From assembly GCA_045837725.1 (NCBI GenBank), contig JBEWZL010000156.1, positions 1 through 64,000 of the forward strand: DNA of 64,000 nt. The letters run 5' to 3'. Shown here in pieces: positions 1 to 11,119 of this stretch. Within the stretch, counting starts at the first letter, position 1, and the number at the start of each line of letters is the position of its first letter. A program made the translations under genes and the position numbers. This DNA comes from Vermamoeba vermiformis. Its lineage: Eukaryota; Tubulinea; Echinamoebida. The notes beneath the pieces are model-generated. The model had not been told where the DNA came from, did no database searches, and saw only the letters and a program-made list of their open reading frames with translations.

Positions 1-967
1 ATTTGCGAAATATTTTGTGTTTCAACGCCTGCTTCGCTGAAATTCGTTCGCTCGGATCACCGCCAATGAGATCTTCAAGCAAGTCACAGGTAACAGGGCA
101 ATTAATCTTTCCGATAATATTGAGTTCTAATATGGCTTGGTATAATGTAGTCAGAATAGGCGTGCGACATATCCTCATTTAGCAACTGGATCGTTTGACT
201 TAAAGTTAGTTTGACTTGCGTTTAAATCGAGCTGCATTAAAATACTAACCAATTCGAGGAATAATACGCCGGCACGACGGACATCTCCTTCACATATATC
301 GTACTTGAAATCAAGGAGGTAGTTCATGTTTGTGTGTTCCGCATTCGCAAAGTTGGTCAAATAAATGTGAGGCTTCTTCTTGTTGCTCCACTGCCACGTA
401 ATGCTGCTAGGCCCGACATTATCGTGGCATACATGGCGCTTATGACAGCACGCTAGGGCCTGAAGAGATTAATTTTATTACGAAAATAAATTTTAAATAA
501 ATTTTAATTAAGTTGCTTACTTTTAACAACTGCCGGGCCACGATGTATGCGTATGGATGTAATGTTGATCTACAGTAGTCTTTGTATTTTGGAGTGATGG
601 TGATGTGGCATTCCAGCGTTGGATTCACCCGGATGTACTTAAGTATGAGTACTGCTCGGGCAATATACGGGCATTTATCATCATCTACCAAATCGTGCGC
701 TAGATACTCGCTGTTTAAATGGCGTTGTTGAATATACAGCTGAAAATACGCATTTTCTTTTGTTAACGGTTGGTATTGTCCAATTAACGATTCAAGGGAA
801 GGATTTTTGGTCGCTTCAGTCAATAATACGTAGCTATGCAACGTAGAACCTATATCCGAGGTTCTAATAAAGGTTTAGTACAAATATTGCAAGATCGACC
901 AAGTGTTACCGTCGTACCCGAATAAATCAGTCAAATAAGGATACTTAGTACAATTTATGATTGCCAT
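1..967 (-). CDS. Protein kinase-like protein, probable pseudokinase (3' end beyond window)
   Basis: The minus strand carries a degenerate protein-kinase fold. I start it at the ATG at 967-965 (MAIINCTKYPYLTDLFG). A 54-nt intron (864-917) joins that exon to the next in frame. The kinase pattern is seen in order: an alpha-E-like segment (YIVARQLLKALACCHKRH), a catalytic-loop position reading CHDNVGPSSI, LTNFANA where DFG is expected, DVRRAGVLFLELV as the subdomain IX helix, and DPSERISAKQALKH as subdomain XI. HRD is altered to CHD and the DFG aspartate is Asn, so metal-ATP catalysis is doubtful. Further introns include one at 483-522 or so; the splice near 176-201 is uncertain. The gene runs off the left edge. 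The kinase fold is well supported; loss of activity is inference. Confidence 0.6.
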
Positions 968-1149
968 TGTGCTTGCGTTTAATTTAGAAATAAAATAACT
1001 TCCAAAAAACAAAAGTTTTGTTTGAAAGCAAACGGCTACAAAAAGCGCGCGAAAACCATTTTAGTTTCAATCCACTAATGACGCGCCAAAGAGATACAGT
1101 GGAGTCCATGGTACCTTAGGATATAGATTTAGGGTGGCAGGAATACGAA

Positions 1150-1919
1150 ATGGAAAAAGAAAAAATAAGTTTAAGCTGATCAACAACTCATTCAAGTTCG
1201 CCTACATCCGCGACATGGACTTGACGCTCATCCAATAATGGAAATTTGAATATGGTTTCAGTTTGATAGAGCTCGCTATGGTACGAATACGCTTCAAGAA
1301 TTAAAACAATCAAGACTAAATTTTTTTTGTTTACAGATTCAGCCGAGTTACTCCTTCGTACGCCGAGAATTTGACAAATTTGAAAAAAAATCTACGAGAT
1401 ACATCGCCAAATTCTCACACTGGAGTTCGTTGCGACAATTGTGGTGTTACTCCGATCTACGGTGTCCGCTACAAATGCGTTAATTGCCCCAATTTTGACT
1501 TATGTGCCAGTAAGCATACGCAGCTTATTAACGACCTCAATATTATACTCACAAATATTATATTTGTTTTGGATCGGATTTACAGTGTAAATGCGTGACA
1601 TATATTTAACGAAATTTCAAACGGTGTTAGCTGATTGGTTCGTTTTTTAGACTGCGAGACATTGGACACCGGCCACAACAAAAGTCACGTGTTCTTAAAG
1701 CTGAAATTTGCCATCACCAAAGAGCCTGACAACACTACCCCGCTGTTACCGAACATCACAGTGCAAGCGAACAATAGTTAGTCCTTCAGATAGTCAATTA
1801 GTCCTACTTTACCTAAGCAAAAAACTCGAGTCATTTTTACCAAGGTATTTTGATAGTCGATCGTTGTTGTATTTGCAGTTGGAAATTTGTTAAAAATTAA
1901 ACCCCAACAGAAGCGTTAA
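1150..1919 (+). CDS. ZZ-type zinc-finger protein
   Basis: A ZZ zinc finger spans two exons. The first gives HTGVRCDNCGVTPIYGVRYK followed by CVNCPNFDLCA. After an intron (about 1508-1650) it continues CETLDTGHNKSHVFLKL. Cys pairs and the His pair fit the ZZ family, which binds protein N termini or SUMO in NBR1, KCMF1 and relatives. The exon upstream of the finger and the start codon are uncertain; an open segment near 1150-1280 (KFKLINNSFKFAYIRDMDL) may be an N-terminal exon. A final splice at about 1760 to 1878 gives a C terminus ending KIKPQQKR at 1919. A further open stretch to 2043 could be one more exon. It is divergent from the pseudokinase gene, with about 180 bp between them. Confidence 0.55.
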
Positions 1920-2218
1920 AGCTGTAGAAGGCAATAGGATTATTACTGCGAGCACGTTGAAATGGCTTTTTGATGAATCTAGAATCACGATCGTGAAATC
2001 AAATCACAGCAAAATTAAATGGCACGTGCAAAAACCTTTGTAAATTAAATCAGGACTTCTAACCGGTCACAACGTGTCAGAAATAAACCAGAATAATGTC
2101 ATTACTGCCGATGCCGGCATCGTTAACAATTTTAGACGGATTTTCAGTTGAAACACCCCGGAGGTCAAAAACCCTCTGCATCCAGATTGTAGTAAAAGAA
2201 GTGCAAACGTAATAAGTT

Positions 2219-2976
2219 TAATAAAAGGGGAGAGAACGGAGACGCCACCCCCAAACCCAAAAACAAACCCCCCCGCCCCCCCGCCCCCCCCCGCCGGCCC
2301 CCAGCAGCACAGAGGAGGCCGGCGGCCGGGCAGGGAGGGGGGGGCCCGCCCGGGCGGGCGGCCAGGGGGGACCGGGGGGGGGGGGGAGGGGGGGAGGGTG
2401 GGGAAAGGGGGGGCGGGCAGGCCCGGAAGGAGGGGAGCGGCCCGCCCGCAGAAAGGGAGCCCGCGCAGGGCCAGGGCCGAGGGGGGGCGGGGCCGGGCCG
2501 GAGAGCCCGAAAGAACGGGGAGGGCGCGACCAGGAGGGCCGGGGGGGGGGCCAGGCCGCGGGAAGAGCCCGGGCCGCCGGGAGCCCGCGGGCCGGGGAAC
2601 GGGCAGCCGGGCGGGGCGGCCTGCGCGCCCCGGGGGGAGCCGACAAGGAAGGGCCCAGAGACTCGGCCGGGCCAGCGACAGGGAGGCCGCCCTCGCGCAA
2701 GCCGGGGGAGGGGGGCGGGGAGGAGAGGGCACCTGAAGGGGGGGGAGGAGCGGGGGCGAGCGGGGGCCGGCCGCCGGGAGGCCGAAAGGGGGAGAGGAAA
2801 GGAAGGGGAGGGGCGGGGCCGGCCGGGGGAGGCGGGGGGGGGAGAGGGGAGGAAGGCAAACAGAGAAAAAAAGAAGGGAGGGGAAGGATGCGGGGGGAAA
2901 AAAAAAGGGGCAAGGAGAGGACTCTCCGGGACCGAACGGAGGAAAAGAAGGAAAGAAGAATAAAGGGGAGAGCGAC
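2219..2976. repeat. Extreme G-rich/purine-rich low-complexity tract
   Basis: About 750 bp in which the plus strand is almost only G with A and some C, including many runs of G and a C-rich left edge. It is unlike anything else in the window. The tract is bracketed by two near-identical direct copies of AATAAA(A)GGGGAGAG at 2220-2235 and 2959-2973. Long reading frames exist here in several frames on both strands, which is what a stop-poor composition gives, so I do not call them genes. It may be a real simple-sequence island or low-quality sequence filling a gap. Confidence 0.7.
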
Positions 2977-3135
2977 GTTAATTTTATTTGACGATTGCCA
3001 CACAAACCCTTCGCAACGCGTCTTGTGTGAATCTTCTCTTTATTTGCTAGTGCGTACACTTTACTACAAGATTCACCAAACAATCGGAAACAAAATCGCT
3101 CCAGTTGTTACCATAACAATTAATTGATCGCATCA

Positions 3136-6100
3136 ATGAACAATAAATCGCCGGTACGTACTTTTAGTTCTGAGGAAATTTTAAATCGAATTCTCTTTTA
3201 ATTAAAAAGAGAGAGAATAATTTAGGAGTGTCTTGTTAATTCATGATTTATTGCGTTGTCGTTAATTATATTTAATTTAGATTTTTACGTTGCGATATCC
3301 CTACGACACTGTTGGACCTCTCGTTCGTGTCCAGAGCCTGAGCGTTGCCCTCAACGATAAAATCTATTATTTTCGCGGTTCTATTTCAAGGGACGAAGTA
3401 ACAACCGATGTGTCTTGTGGCACGATCAGAGTATTTGACACGACATCCGGCACTTGGGCTCAGATCGAGACAACGCCGCCCCGGCCAAAATGCAAAAGCA
3501 CTAAATTGCGGGGTGTGACAGTAGGCACAGATATTTGGGTGTTGGAAGGAGATAACTGGCATGTTTTTGACACGATCCAAAGCAGATGGCGCGACACTTC
3601 AATTCAACTCGACCAGCACGCAGCCGAACATTACGCAATCGCAGTTGTAAAGGATAATATTGTATACTACGACAATGCACATGGCTTCGAAGATATGCAC
3701 GTGGTCATTCTCGATACCAATGCCAAGATCTTACACTCACATCCGGAAGGCTATGGCAATCTCCCGTATGATCGCCGCAATCCACTTATGATAGCACTCA
3801 ATGAGGACATTATGTTCCTATACGCACCTTATGCAAGTTACGAGGACGAAAGAGCCAAGAAGAACGGCGAAATGTTCTTCTACGACATGAAGCAAGGCAA
3901 GTGGGCTCGTGCCGACACTTCCAAGAAGCTGAAACGAATGCAAGAATATGTGTTATATATTGGCCGGATCGAGCACCTACTCTTGTTCATGTCGAAAAGA
4001 TCCATTTGGACTTTGGACTTGCGCACCTTTGCTTGGAAAGCGCATGCAATCAACGTGGATGGCACCACTAAAGGCCTCGTCATTCGTGTGGCAACCTTGC
4101 TAGGTGACAAGATCTACTGTTGCATGAGCAACGGAAAGGTGTGCGTCATTGACATTACAGGCATTAAGACTGCACGAAGTCAACAGATCATGACCGGCAT
4201 CATCGAACGGGCAAAAGTGCTGCTGGCCGCTATTAAGGTAAATCAAGTATTATTAATATGGGGCGTTAGTTAACACGTAATAGCGCCCTAATACAGCCGT
4301 TGATGAGTTCAGTGCCGAGCCAATCCTGGTGGACACAAAGCTTGACGTTGTCAAGTTGAACGATATTAAAAGCTACAAAGAAATCCCTGCAGACTTCAAG
4401 TCATTATTTCCGCTCATCGGCCCCAAGACCATCGTGTCCAACACCGTCCCCGAGCCATCAGACACAGTGCGCATGCACAAGAACTACCTCCACTACCTGA
4501 CTCTCGCATGGTCAAATCACTTCTCAGTGGTGTTGTCACCAGACATTATTTTCTTCACGATCTTGTGCGAGATTGCAGATGTGATCTTGGGTGATCCAGA
4601 TTCATATCGACATTTGTTCACTGACTCGACTGAAAAGAAAGAAATTATGTCGCTGACTCACGGTGTTGAGCACATCGATGTTACTCAGCTAATACACGGT
4701 AAGCCATAGTTTTACTTGATAATTGTAGTCAGTAGCAGCCTCTAAGAACACATAATAGGTATCGCGAAGAACGTGCCAATTGACTCGAGTATTTTCACTG
4801 CAAACTTCACGAGCAGTACAGCAGACTCACAACTCGCCATTCAGTCTGCTTTCTGCGAAACAATGTCTGCATATTATTACTACGTTTGTGGACTCTGTGG
4901 TATTCCGCGCATCAAGGTCCTTGGCACGAAAGAAGACTGGCAAATGATTGAACAAAAAGTTCATCGCATGCGCACCGAAGTGTTCAGCCTAGACACCACC
5001 ACGACCAAGAAACTGAGCACGTATCTTTCAAAGATCGAGTCACAAGTGCGCAAGATTTACACGACAAGAGACCCATCGTTCTGGAAAGACATGTTCTACA
5101 TTGACGACTGTCAGAGCGGTCACGTCGCTGTAGTCACTGGGTGGATTGCGATGTTTTATGTAGAGCACGAGGCTGTTAGAAAGGACGGGCACACAATGTA
5201 CTCGGGCAACGACTTTTACAACTACAAAGCTCACATCTCAACTGTCAAGTGGAGAAACATCGAAACAGAGCGGCAGTTTGAGCTCAAGTGTGGTCTTTTC
5301 TCGAGCAGAATTGTTAGTGGCACAAATGAGCTTGACACAAAGTATCCGTGGCTTGAACCATCATTCAGTCACGTGATCGTCGAGACTGACGGCTCAGGCA
5401 AGATGTCGCCCGAACGTTTCAAAAAGTACATTGAAACTTTAGACGGAGGAGACCGCTCTCTCATGGAATCATTCTACGAAGTGTGGAAAGACAATCCAAT
5501 GGAGTTCGTGAAAGGCGACAAAGAGCTGTCATTCCGTTATCAGCTTGTTGGAATGCAAATTGATGCGTGGAAAGAACAGTACAAGAAGACTGGAAAAAGC
5601 TTACCAAGCATCGATTTAACGAAAGGAAATTGTGGCCAAGCATTAAGTTCTAATAGAGGCTACAAAGACCTGAACAAACCCGCTGCCGAATCACTCGCGA
5701 ACAAGATCTGCGAGTACTTGGCACTCGATCGACATGTCAAAAGTGTCAAATTATGCAATGGCAGAGAGGCAGCAGTACCGCTTGAAGAAGCAATAGTCAA
5801 GTCACTGATTGGCTATTCAGCACTCGAAGAACTCAGTCTGGCTTGCATCACCACGCAGCTTTACGATTTGTTGGCACAGCTGCTAGTGCACCCTGAGTGC
5901 AGATTAAAGACGCTCAAGATTGGCGGTGACGACGGCGAAGTATTTCGCCAACCAGCACCCAATCTTGTCAACTTTGCAGAGGCGTTATTGCAGACAAAAG
6001 CTCCATTAGAAACGCTCTTCATGATTCCATTCTCGGATGTTCGATTAGCACACTCAATCAGCCATTTATGCACCATGGCTAATGGTCTGAAGAAGTTCAA

Positions 6101-7037
6101 GTTGGGTTCAAAGTACATTGGGTCACTCGTCAATGTGCCCAGGATGATTTTATTGCATGGAGTTGTCACATCAAAAACAATAGAGGAAATTACTTTCTTT
6201 GATATCGGACAACAAGAGGTGATTCAAGACAATAAGATGCACTTTGCTCATGCGCTAGATAACGAGTTGATGGAGTTCATCGTTACCAATTTGCAGCAAA
6301 ACACTTCACTGAAGGTCATTAGCAACCTTCGCGTGTTATTCAAAGAAGAACAAATGTCACGAGTTCTGAGAATTCCAACATTACGAGAGATAGACACATT
6401 TCGGACAAAAGACTTGTCGTTCTTAACCGTGACAAGACAGCTCAAAAAAATCAAAGTCACCTTGACCGATTGCACTACCAAGCATGCGGAGTACTTGCGA
6501 GAGTTTTTGGCCGATGAAAATTGCACGCTAAAAGAGCTGAATTTATCACATAGTGAGTTTAATGCACACCCTGAGGCTATAACTATTATTGCTCGTGGCT
6601 TCTTAAACAACAAATCACTACAAGCGATCACTTTGGACAGTATCCAAACACACCAAAAAGTTGATGATGAATTGTGTGAATTGCTGACACAGTGGATTGA
6701 ACGAGAAGACTGTAGTTTGGTCCAAATTAGCTTTTATGATCGAATTTTTGAACACACTCACGTGCAAAGAATTCTCACGGCACTGCACTACAACAAAATC
6801 ATGACCAGCTTTAAGGCGTCAATGAAGATAGCCGCCTTTGGAGAGTGCCAATGTCTCATGGACCTTCTTGCCAATAATACGACATTGACTAGTGTAGGAA
6901 CCTTTTCAATGCCTTGGTCACGTCAGTCTTTGAACGTTGCTGATGAACAACTGGAGGCTTTGAAAGCTGCAGTCAAGGCCAGAACTGACTTGAAGTGCAC
7001 ATTTGATTCGGATTTCATTAAGAACCAATACTACTAA
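3136..7037 (+). CDS. Kelch-like / DUF4419 / leucine-rich-repeat protein
   Basis: A large protein of roughly 1,210 residues in four exons. The start is ATG 3136 (MNNKSP), joined by an intron to IFTLRYPYDTVG. Residues about 1-330 look like a kelch-type beta-propeller (repeats such as DTTSGTW, DTIQSRW, FYDMKQGKW, LDLRTFAW). The middle, from about 4300, is DUF4419: HFSVVLSPDIIFFTILCE, then CGIPRIKVLGTKEDW, then FWKDMFYIDDCQSG. The last 450 residues are irregular leucine-rich repeats (TLKELNLSHSEFN, LQAITLDSIQTHQ). Introns lie near 4237-4303 and at 4701-4758. DUF4419 proteins are known in fungi and protists with no settled role. The fusion suggests a scaffold or adaptor (inference). Domain calls are firm; function is unknown. 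Confidence 0.75.
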
Positions 7038-7322
7038 ATGCAATCAATTACTATTCTTGTTAAAAAGGTGAGTAGATGTCAATTTAAAGAACCAATCGTT
7101 TGTCCCAACAGACCAAGGCTGACATTTTATAGGTGAAATCTTAGCCATTTGCGATTGCATATGACTAATGCTCTTTGGATGTGCAGGGATATGACTCACT
7201 TTGACTTAACGCCACCCTGTATGAAGAGAACAAGGAGCTACTCGACTATTGATCAAACAACCTTTGATATATGATAATAAAGTGAACGATTGTCACTCGT
7301 TTGGTTTTATTACGATTCTTGA
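7038..7322. other. Intergenic stretch downstream of the DUF4419 gene
   Basis: AT-rich sequence between convergent gene ends. It holds the 3' flank of the DUF4419 gene, with a GTGAGT near 7068 and several CAG/TAG acceptors. These could be a spliced 3' UTR. I see no gene here. Confidence 0.4.
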
Positions 7323-7325
7323 AGA

Positions 7326-7703
7326 CTACTGCAAATATGACATGTCAAATTTGATCTCGTATATTTCATTGCCAGATAGACCGAGGGCTTTGGTGTCAGT
7401 AATGATGAAAATATCGACTATCAAGTCGTTGATGTAACCAATGATCGCTCGTTTGCTGATTGAGAAGAAAACTTGACACAGCTTGCTTTTGTGGGAAGTA
7501 TGCCACGTTAAAATGTCTCTATTTAACCAACGAAAAAAGAATGCACGTTCTGGCAAGCTGATCGAGAGGTAAGGGTCAGGCAAGTGCTCGATTTTGTCTG
7601 GCATAGTGTTTGTATCTTCTACGTGGGTAGTCGACAATTCATTGGTCAGTTCACGAACGGTGAATACTCCAGATTCTGAGAAAAAAAAGTTTAGAACAAA
7701 CAC
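7326..7703 (-). CDS. Unknown protein, possible single or terminal exon
   Basis: An open frame reads SGVFTVRELTNELSTTHVED, then a first ATG (MPDKIEHLPDPYLSISLPER), and ends YEIKFDMSYLQ. It starts just after a good polypyrimidine acceptor (TTTTTTCTCAG at about 7680-7690), so it is probably a downstream exon. I could not find a phase-compatible donor in the small ORF immediately upstream. The segment IIGYINDLIVDIFIITD is hydrophobic but too polar overall for a clear membrane helix. I do not recognise the family. Its mixed composition looks more like real coding sequence than chance, but the model is weak. Confidence 0.3.
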   Translation of the reverse strand: MFVLNFFFSESGVFTVRELTNELSTTHVEDTNTMPDKIEHLPDPYLSISLPERAFFFRWLNRDILTWHTSHKSKLCQVFFSISKRAIIGYINDLIVDIFIITDTKALGLSGNEIYEIKFDMSYLQ

Positions 7704-7706
7704 GAT

Positions 7707-7943
7707 TTATTTTTTCTTCTGGATATATTTAGGATTAATTGTGGTTATCACATGTTGTGGCTGATTATTATTGGCATTGTACGGAGGCAGCAAGTACCCT
7801 GTAAAGGAAGTCGTGTAAGCAAACTGACCGTTTGATTTCGTGCTTGACGTACATGGCGTGGCTGTGATGTACTGAGGAATATAAGGCGTGTTATTTTCAG
7901 CGCTATTTTCGCTGTCTTGAATAGGTGGATCTTCTTCTGGCAT
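7707..7943 (-). CDS. Small disordered hypothetical protein
   Basis: A complete ATG-to-stop frame of 78 codons begins MPEEDPPIQDSENSAENN and ends INPKYIQKKK. It is rich in Asn, Gln, Pro, Ser and Thr, with a Tyr-containing middle (TGYLLPPYNANNNQ), and looks disordered. No domain is recognised. It may be the first exon of the gene that continues at 7703, but no splice pair in the right phase was found, so I list it alone. It lies about 135 bp from the DUF4832 gene stop. Confidence 0.4.
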   Translation of the reverse strand: MPEEDPPIQDSENSAENNTPYIPQYITATPCTSSTKSNGQFAYTTSFTGYLLPPYNANNNQPQHVITTINPKYIQKKK

Positions 7944-8078
7944 TGATGATTAATCTAAAAGACAGAAAACCGAGAAATTTAAAGTCACCCTGAATCCGCT
8001 TCGAAAAATCAAAGAAAGATATTTCACAAGTCACCGCCTTTATTGTGCTTAATACCACAATTACAAAGCGATCAATGT

Positions 8079-10822
8079 TTAAAACATGGCGGCAATAAAC
8101 AACAATGCGAATGACAGAACGGATCCGAGTGTCACAGCCGCACCACTCGTTCTTGTAGGAGTGTTGTTATTAGGACTGCTAGGACCTGACGAAGGCGAGT
8201 TGCTGCTAGGATTGGACGATGAAGGCGAGCCATTGTTCGTGCCAGGGACGTACGCACTTGGCGATGTTTCACTGCCTATAAACAAAGTCATCGTAAGCTA
8301 CTGGCTCATGAACAAGACAGTTTGACACGTGTCAACTTTTTGCGACAACTTAATTGATCTAAGATCGCTTTCGAGGTTCGATTGTGACACGTGTCAAATA
8401 CGTACTTCGAGCACAAGAGCTAGCGGCAAATGCGAGTGAGACAGCACCAGTGCCAGGGTTGACAGTTGACACGGCCCACTTGATCGGAGCAGTGACTTGA
8501 TCGCTCTTCAAATAGACATCTACAACGAAAGAAAATGATTGGCCCAAAGTCACGTGACTAACATTCTGTTACGTACCGAGACCAATAGCAGATCTGTTGT
8601 CGTCCCATTGAATTTCAGCGGTGTAAGTCGTGGACGAGGAGCTAGGCAGCAAGTTGTGCAAGTCCGACGTGGCAACATATTGTTTATCCTGCGAGTTTGG
8701 TGTGAGCTTCTGTTTGACACGTGTCAAAGGGTGTCATCAAGGTACTTACGCCATCGACGATCACGATCGACAAAGGGTAATAAAATCGAGCAATGCCTGC
8801 ATTGCGCACTTGAACGGCAACATTTGCGCATTTTGAGCCATAAGGCACGTGGTTGGAGCAAGCGTCAGGTGTCAAAATGTCAATTCTGTCAATGACGAAG
8901 TGATAGCCCATTGCGCGGTGTGCTTCAAGAGCTCTCATGGCTTGATCAGCGCTGAGCGTATTGAACAAATTGTAGAACAATAACATGGAGGTCTATCAAA
9001 TGAAAAATCAGACTGGGTTGGATCAATTTTGACACGTGAAAAATATCGAAAATGACACGTGTCAAATATAATTTTTTTACAGGTGTCACGAGGGACTTTT
9101 TTTTGACACTTACGTTGACACTCGTCAAACAGTTAATGAATGCTGTGGCATTTACGGCGTTGGCAAATGCAGTGATTTGAATGGTCGGTTGAACTTCACC
9201 GCCGACAGGCTTCAAGCCGACATTAGTCAACCAGCCCTTATTTGACAATCTGAAAACAATCTCGTGTTAACATTGGGCGAGGACGTACTTCCTAATATGG
9301 AAATGTTTTAGTAGTCAAACGTACCTGGCTCTGAAACCGTCGCTGCCACAGGTACTCGCACCAAAATCATCGTCGTGGAATCCGATGTTAGTGCTAGTGA
9401 TATAATCAATAGGACTGTATTGCAAGAAATCGGCGCTAACCTAAAAATTGAACAAAAAATTAACACTTTTTTTTGGATCTGGTGGATCCGGTCATTTCTT
9501 ACAGTCAACATGGTGATACTAAATGAAGAGTTATAAGCACTAATAATGCGCTGTTGAACAGCCGTCGAGGCCATTAAATTCTCATCAGGATAAGTGTGCC
9601 ACTCGCCCCAGTGTCCCAAAAAGCCGAGCTGAACATAGCGGGTCAAAACGATAAAAAAACTATCTTTGTAACGCTAGAATAACAACTATATCATTATTAT
9701 AGTACTCACATTGATCATAGCAATGCGATTATCTCCATCATATTTGGCGCCCATTGCTTTGATGAAAGTTTCCATGGCGCTGTAAATTAGATCAGTAAGA
9801 TTAGCTACCGTCAGATCTGATCATAATATTCTATAATACTAATAGTAAGTATGACGTACGAAACAAAGTTCTCGTTGCTGTAGTCGGGAGATTTACCGCT
9901 GCCAATGTCAGTGTAGGTCGTGTAAGGCACACTCGACAAAAAGGACGGCATCGCGTAAGCCGGATCTAGTAGTGATAAGATTATAGTTAATATACAATAG
10001 ATTGATAAGTATGGAATGAATAAGTCCGTTCACCGCACAAATTAAAAGTACGGAGGATTGCAAAATGGAGCGGATCCAAAATCATTACCTCCGTCAGGAT
10101 AATCTACGTAGACTCTAAAAACAGTTTGACGACCGCGACTCTTGACGTCATCGAGAAGATCTTCAATGGCGGTCCAGTTAAATGTATTAACACCTGAAAA
10201 AACGGTATTATTTCCATTTAAGGAAAGTAATCAAAGTAATAATTATTTCTCAATCTTGTATTAAATAATACTGAATACAGTGAAAAGTTAAGCGTATGAG
10301 TCGTGTTTAATATGATTGAAGTATTAAAGAGCTAACTGACTGCTTTGTAGCAGTAAAAATTGCAAGATGATCCGCCATCCAAAAATTTTGGTTCAATAAT
10401 CGTAGAATTATGATCAAATTACATATAAATAAGTAATTATAATCTATTTATGATGTTTGGATAATTACCCGTCATCACATTGGCCCAAGGAATGTAATTG
10501 TATTCAATAGACGATTTTACTGTGGTGAACCCTGGATCAATCGAATTCTGATAGGAAAAAAAGCCTATAATGAACGGTATAATTAAAATCATATTTTGAT
10601 ATTCGCAATTTTGTATCTTTACCTCGGAGAGGATTGTCGTCCGTATTTGTCACATCTGAAACAGAAATTCTCCGTTAGCTAATACAATATGATATACTAT
10701 TAATTAATATAGTTACCAAAAGTGTACTCTTGATTATAGCAAGAAACGCCTTGTTGCAACGAGACGGAGATCGCGCTCAAAAGAACTACGGCCAACAGCA
10801 AGCCAGTGCCACGTTGGTTCAT
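8079..10822 (-). CDS. Secreted, probably GPI-anchored DUF4874/DUF4832 protein
   Basis: A multi-exon gene (about ten exons) starting at ATG 10822 with a signal peptide (MNQRGTGLLLAVVLLSAISV). The DUF4874 half has NPLRGFFSYQNSIDPGF, then FRVYVDYPDGG, then YAMPSFLSSVPY. The following part has LGFLGHWGEWHTYPDE, the GxWGEWH signature of this family, and a DUF4832 beta-rich region (LSNKGWLTNVGLKPVGGEV; HRAMGYHFVIDRID). The C terminus is Ser/Pro/Asn-rich (SPSSSNPSSNSPSSGPSS) and ends in a hydrophobic tail (LGSVLSFALLFIAAMF), a typical GPI-attachment signal. The family resembles glycoside-hydrolase-like barrels of unknown substrate. A cell-surface role is inferred. Its introns hold four perfect copies of the palindrome TGACACGTGTCA. 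Confidence 0.8.
8323..8396. promoter_or_regulatory. Two intronic TGACACGTGTCA palindromes
   Basis: Perfect 12-bp palindromes at 8323-8334 and 8385-8396 lie in one intron of the DUF4832 gene. The core is CACGTG with TGA/TCA flanks. A regulatory or splicing role is inference. Confidence 0.5.
8715..8726. promoter_or_regulatory. Intronic TGACACGTGTCA palindrome
   Basis: Perfect copy, extended to TTGACACGTGTCAA, in the next intron of the DUF4832 gene (about 8697-8748). Confidence 0.5.
9030..9064. promoter_or_regulatory. Composite intronic motif: TGACACGTGAAAAATAT plus palindrome
   Basis: TGACACGTGAAAAATAT at 9030-9046 is followed by the perfect palindrome at 9053-9064, inside a DUF4832-gene intron. 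The same pair occurs in intron 2 of eEF1A copy 1. Confidence 0.55.
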
Positions 10823-10954
10823 TCTTTTCTACTGATATATAAATATAATATTATATAATATTGATATAGATGGAGTTTTGGTGCTCAAAACAAAATGGAA
10901 GTAAATTAATCACGGCGGAGCCTCCGTTAGCTCACCCAAAAACTTTGTGATTCA

Positions 10955-11119
10955 ATGAAAAGTTATAACCACGTTCCTGGCAACTACGTTCTTCCACGCA
11001 TCAAACCGAACATCACCAAAAGAAAATGGACGGTCCGTGATAACAACTGTGAAGAGTGGAAACCCAACATTTCCACGGGAGAACAAGAGAGCCTGATCCT
11101 CCTTCAGGGGAAGGGTTGA
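10955..11119 (+). CDS. 54-codon ORF, possible small protein
   Basis: A complete ATG-to-TGA frame begins MKSYNHVPGNYVLPRIKPN and continues with KRKWTVRDNNCEEWKPN. It is basic and polar with no signal peptide or membrane helix. It lies alone on the plus strand between two minus-strand genes and starts 132 bp upstream of the DUF4832 gene start, so the two could share a promoter. The amino-acid mix (Trp, Cys, balanced charge) looks like real protein. No family is recognised. A short frame like this can also occur by chance. Confidence 0.35.
   Translation: MKSYNHVPGNYVLPRIKPNITKRKWTVRDNNCEEWKPNISTGEQESLILLQGKG

Noticed and set aside
864-881. An 18-nt intron in the pseudokinase gene
   Set aside because: It keeps the frame, but a 54-nt intron (864-917) with a GTACGA donor does so too, fits the size of the other introns, and gives a better kinase N-lobe sequence.
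2067-3083. Long open frames of 110 to 340 codons in the G-rich tract on both strands
   Set aside because: All are Pro/Gly/Arg/Ala-rich and exist in several frames at once, as expected for stop-poor G-rich sequence.
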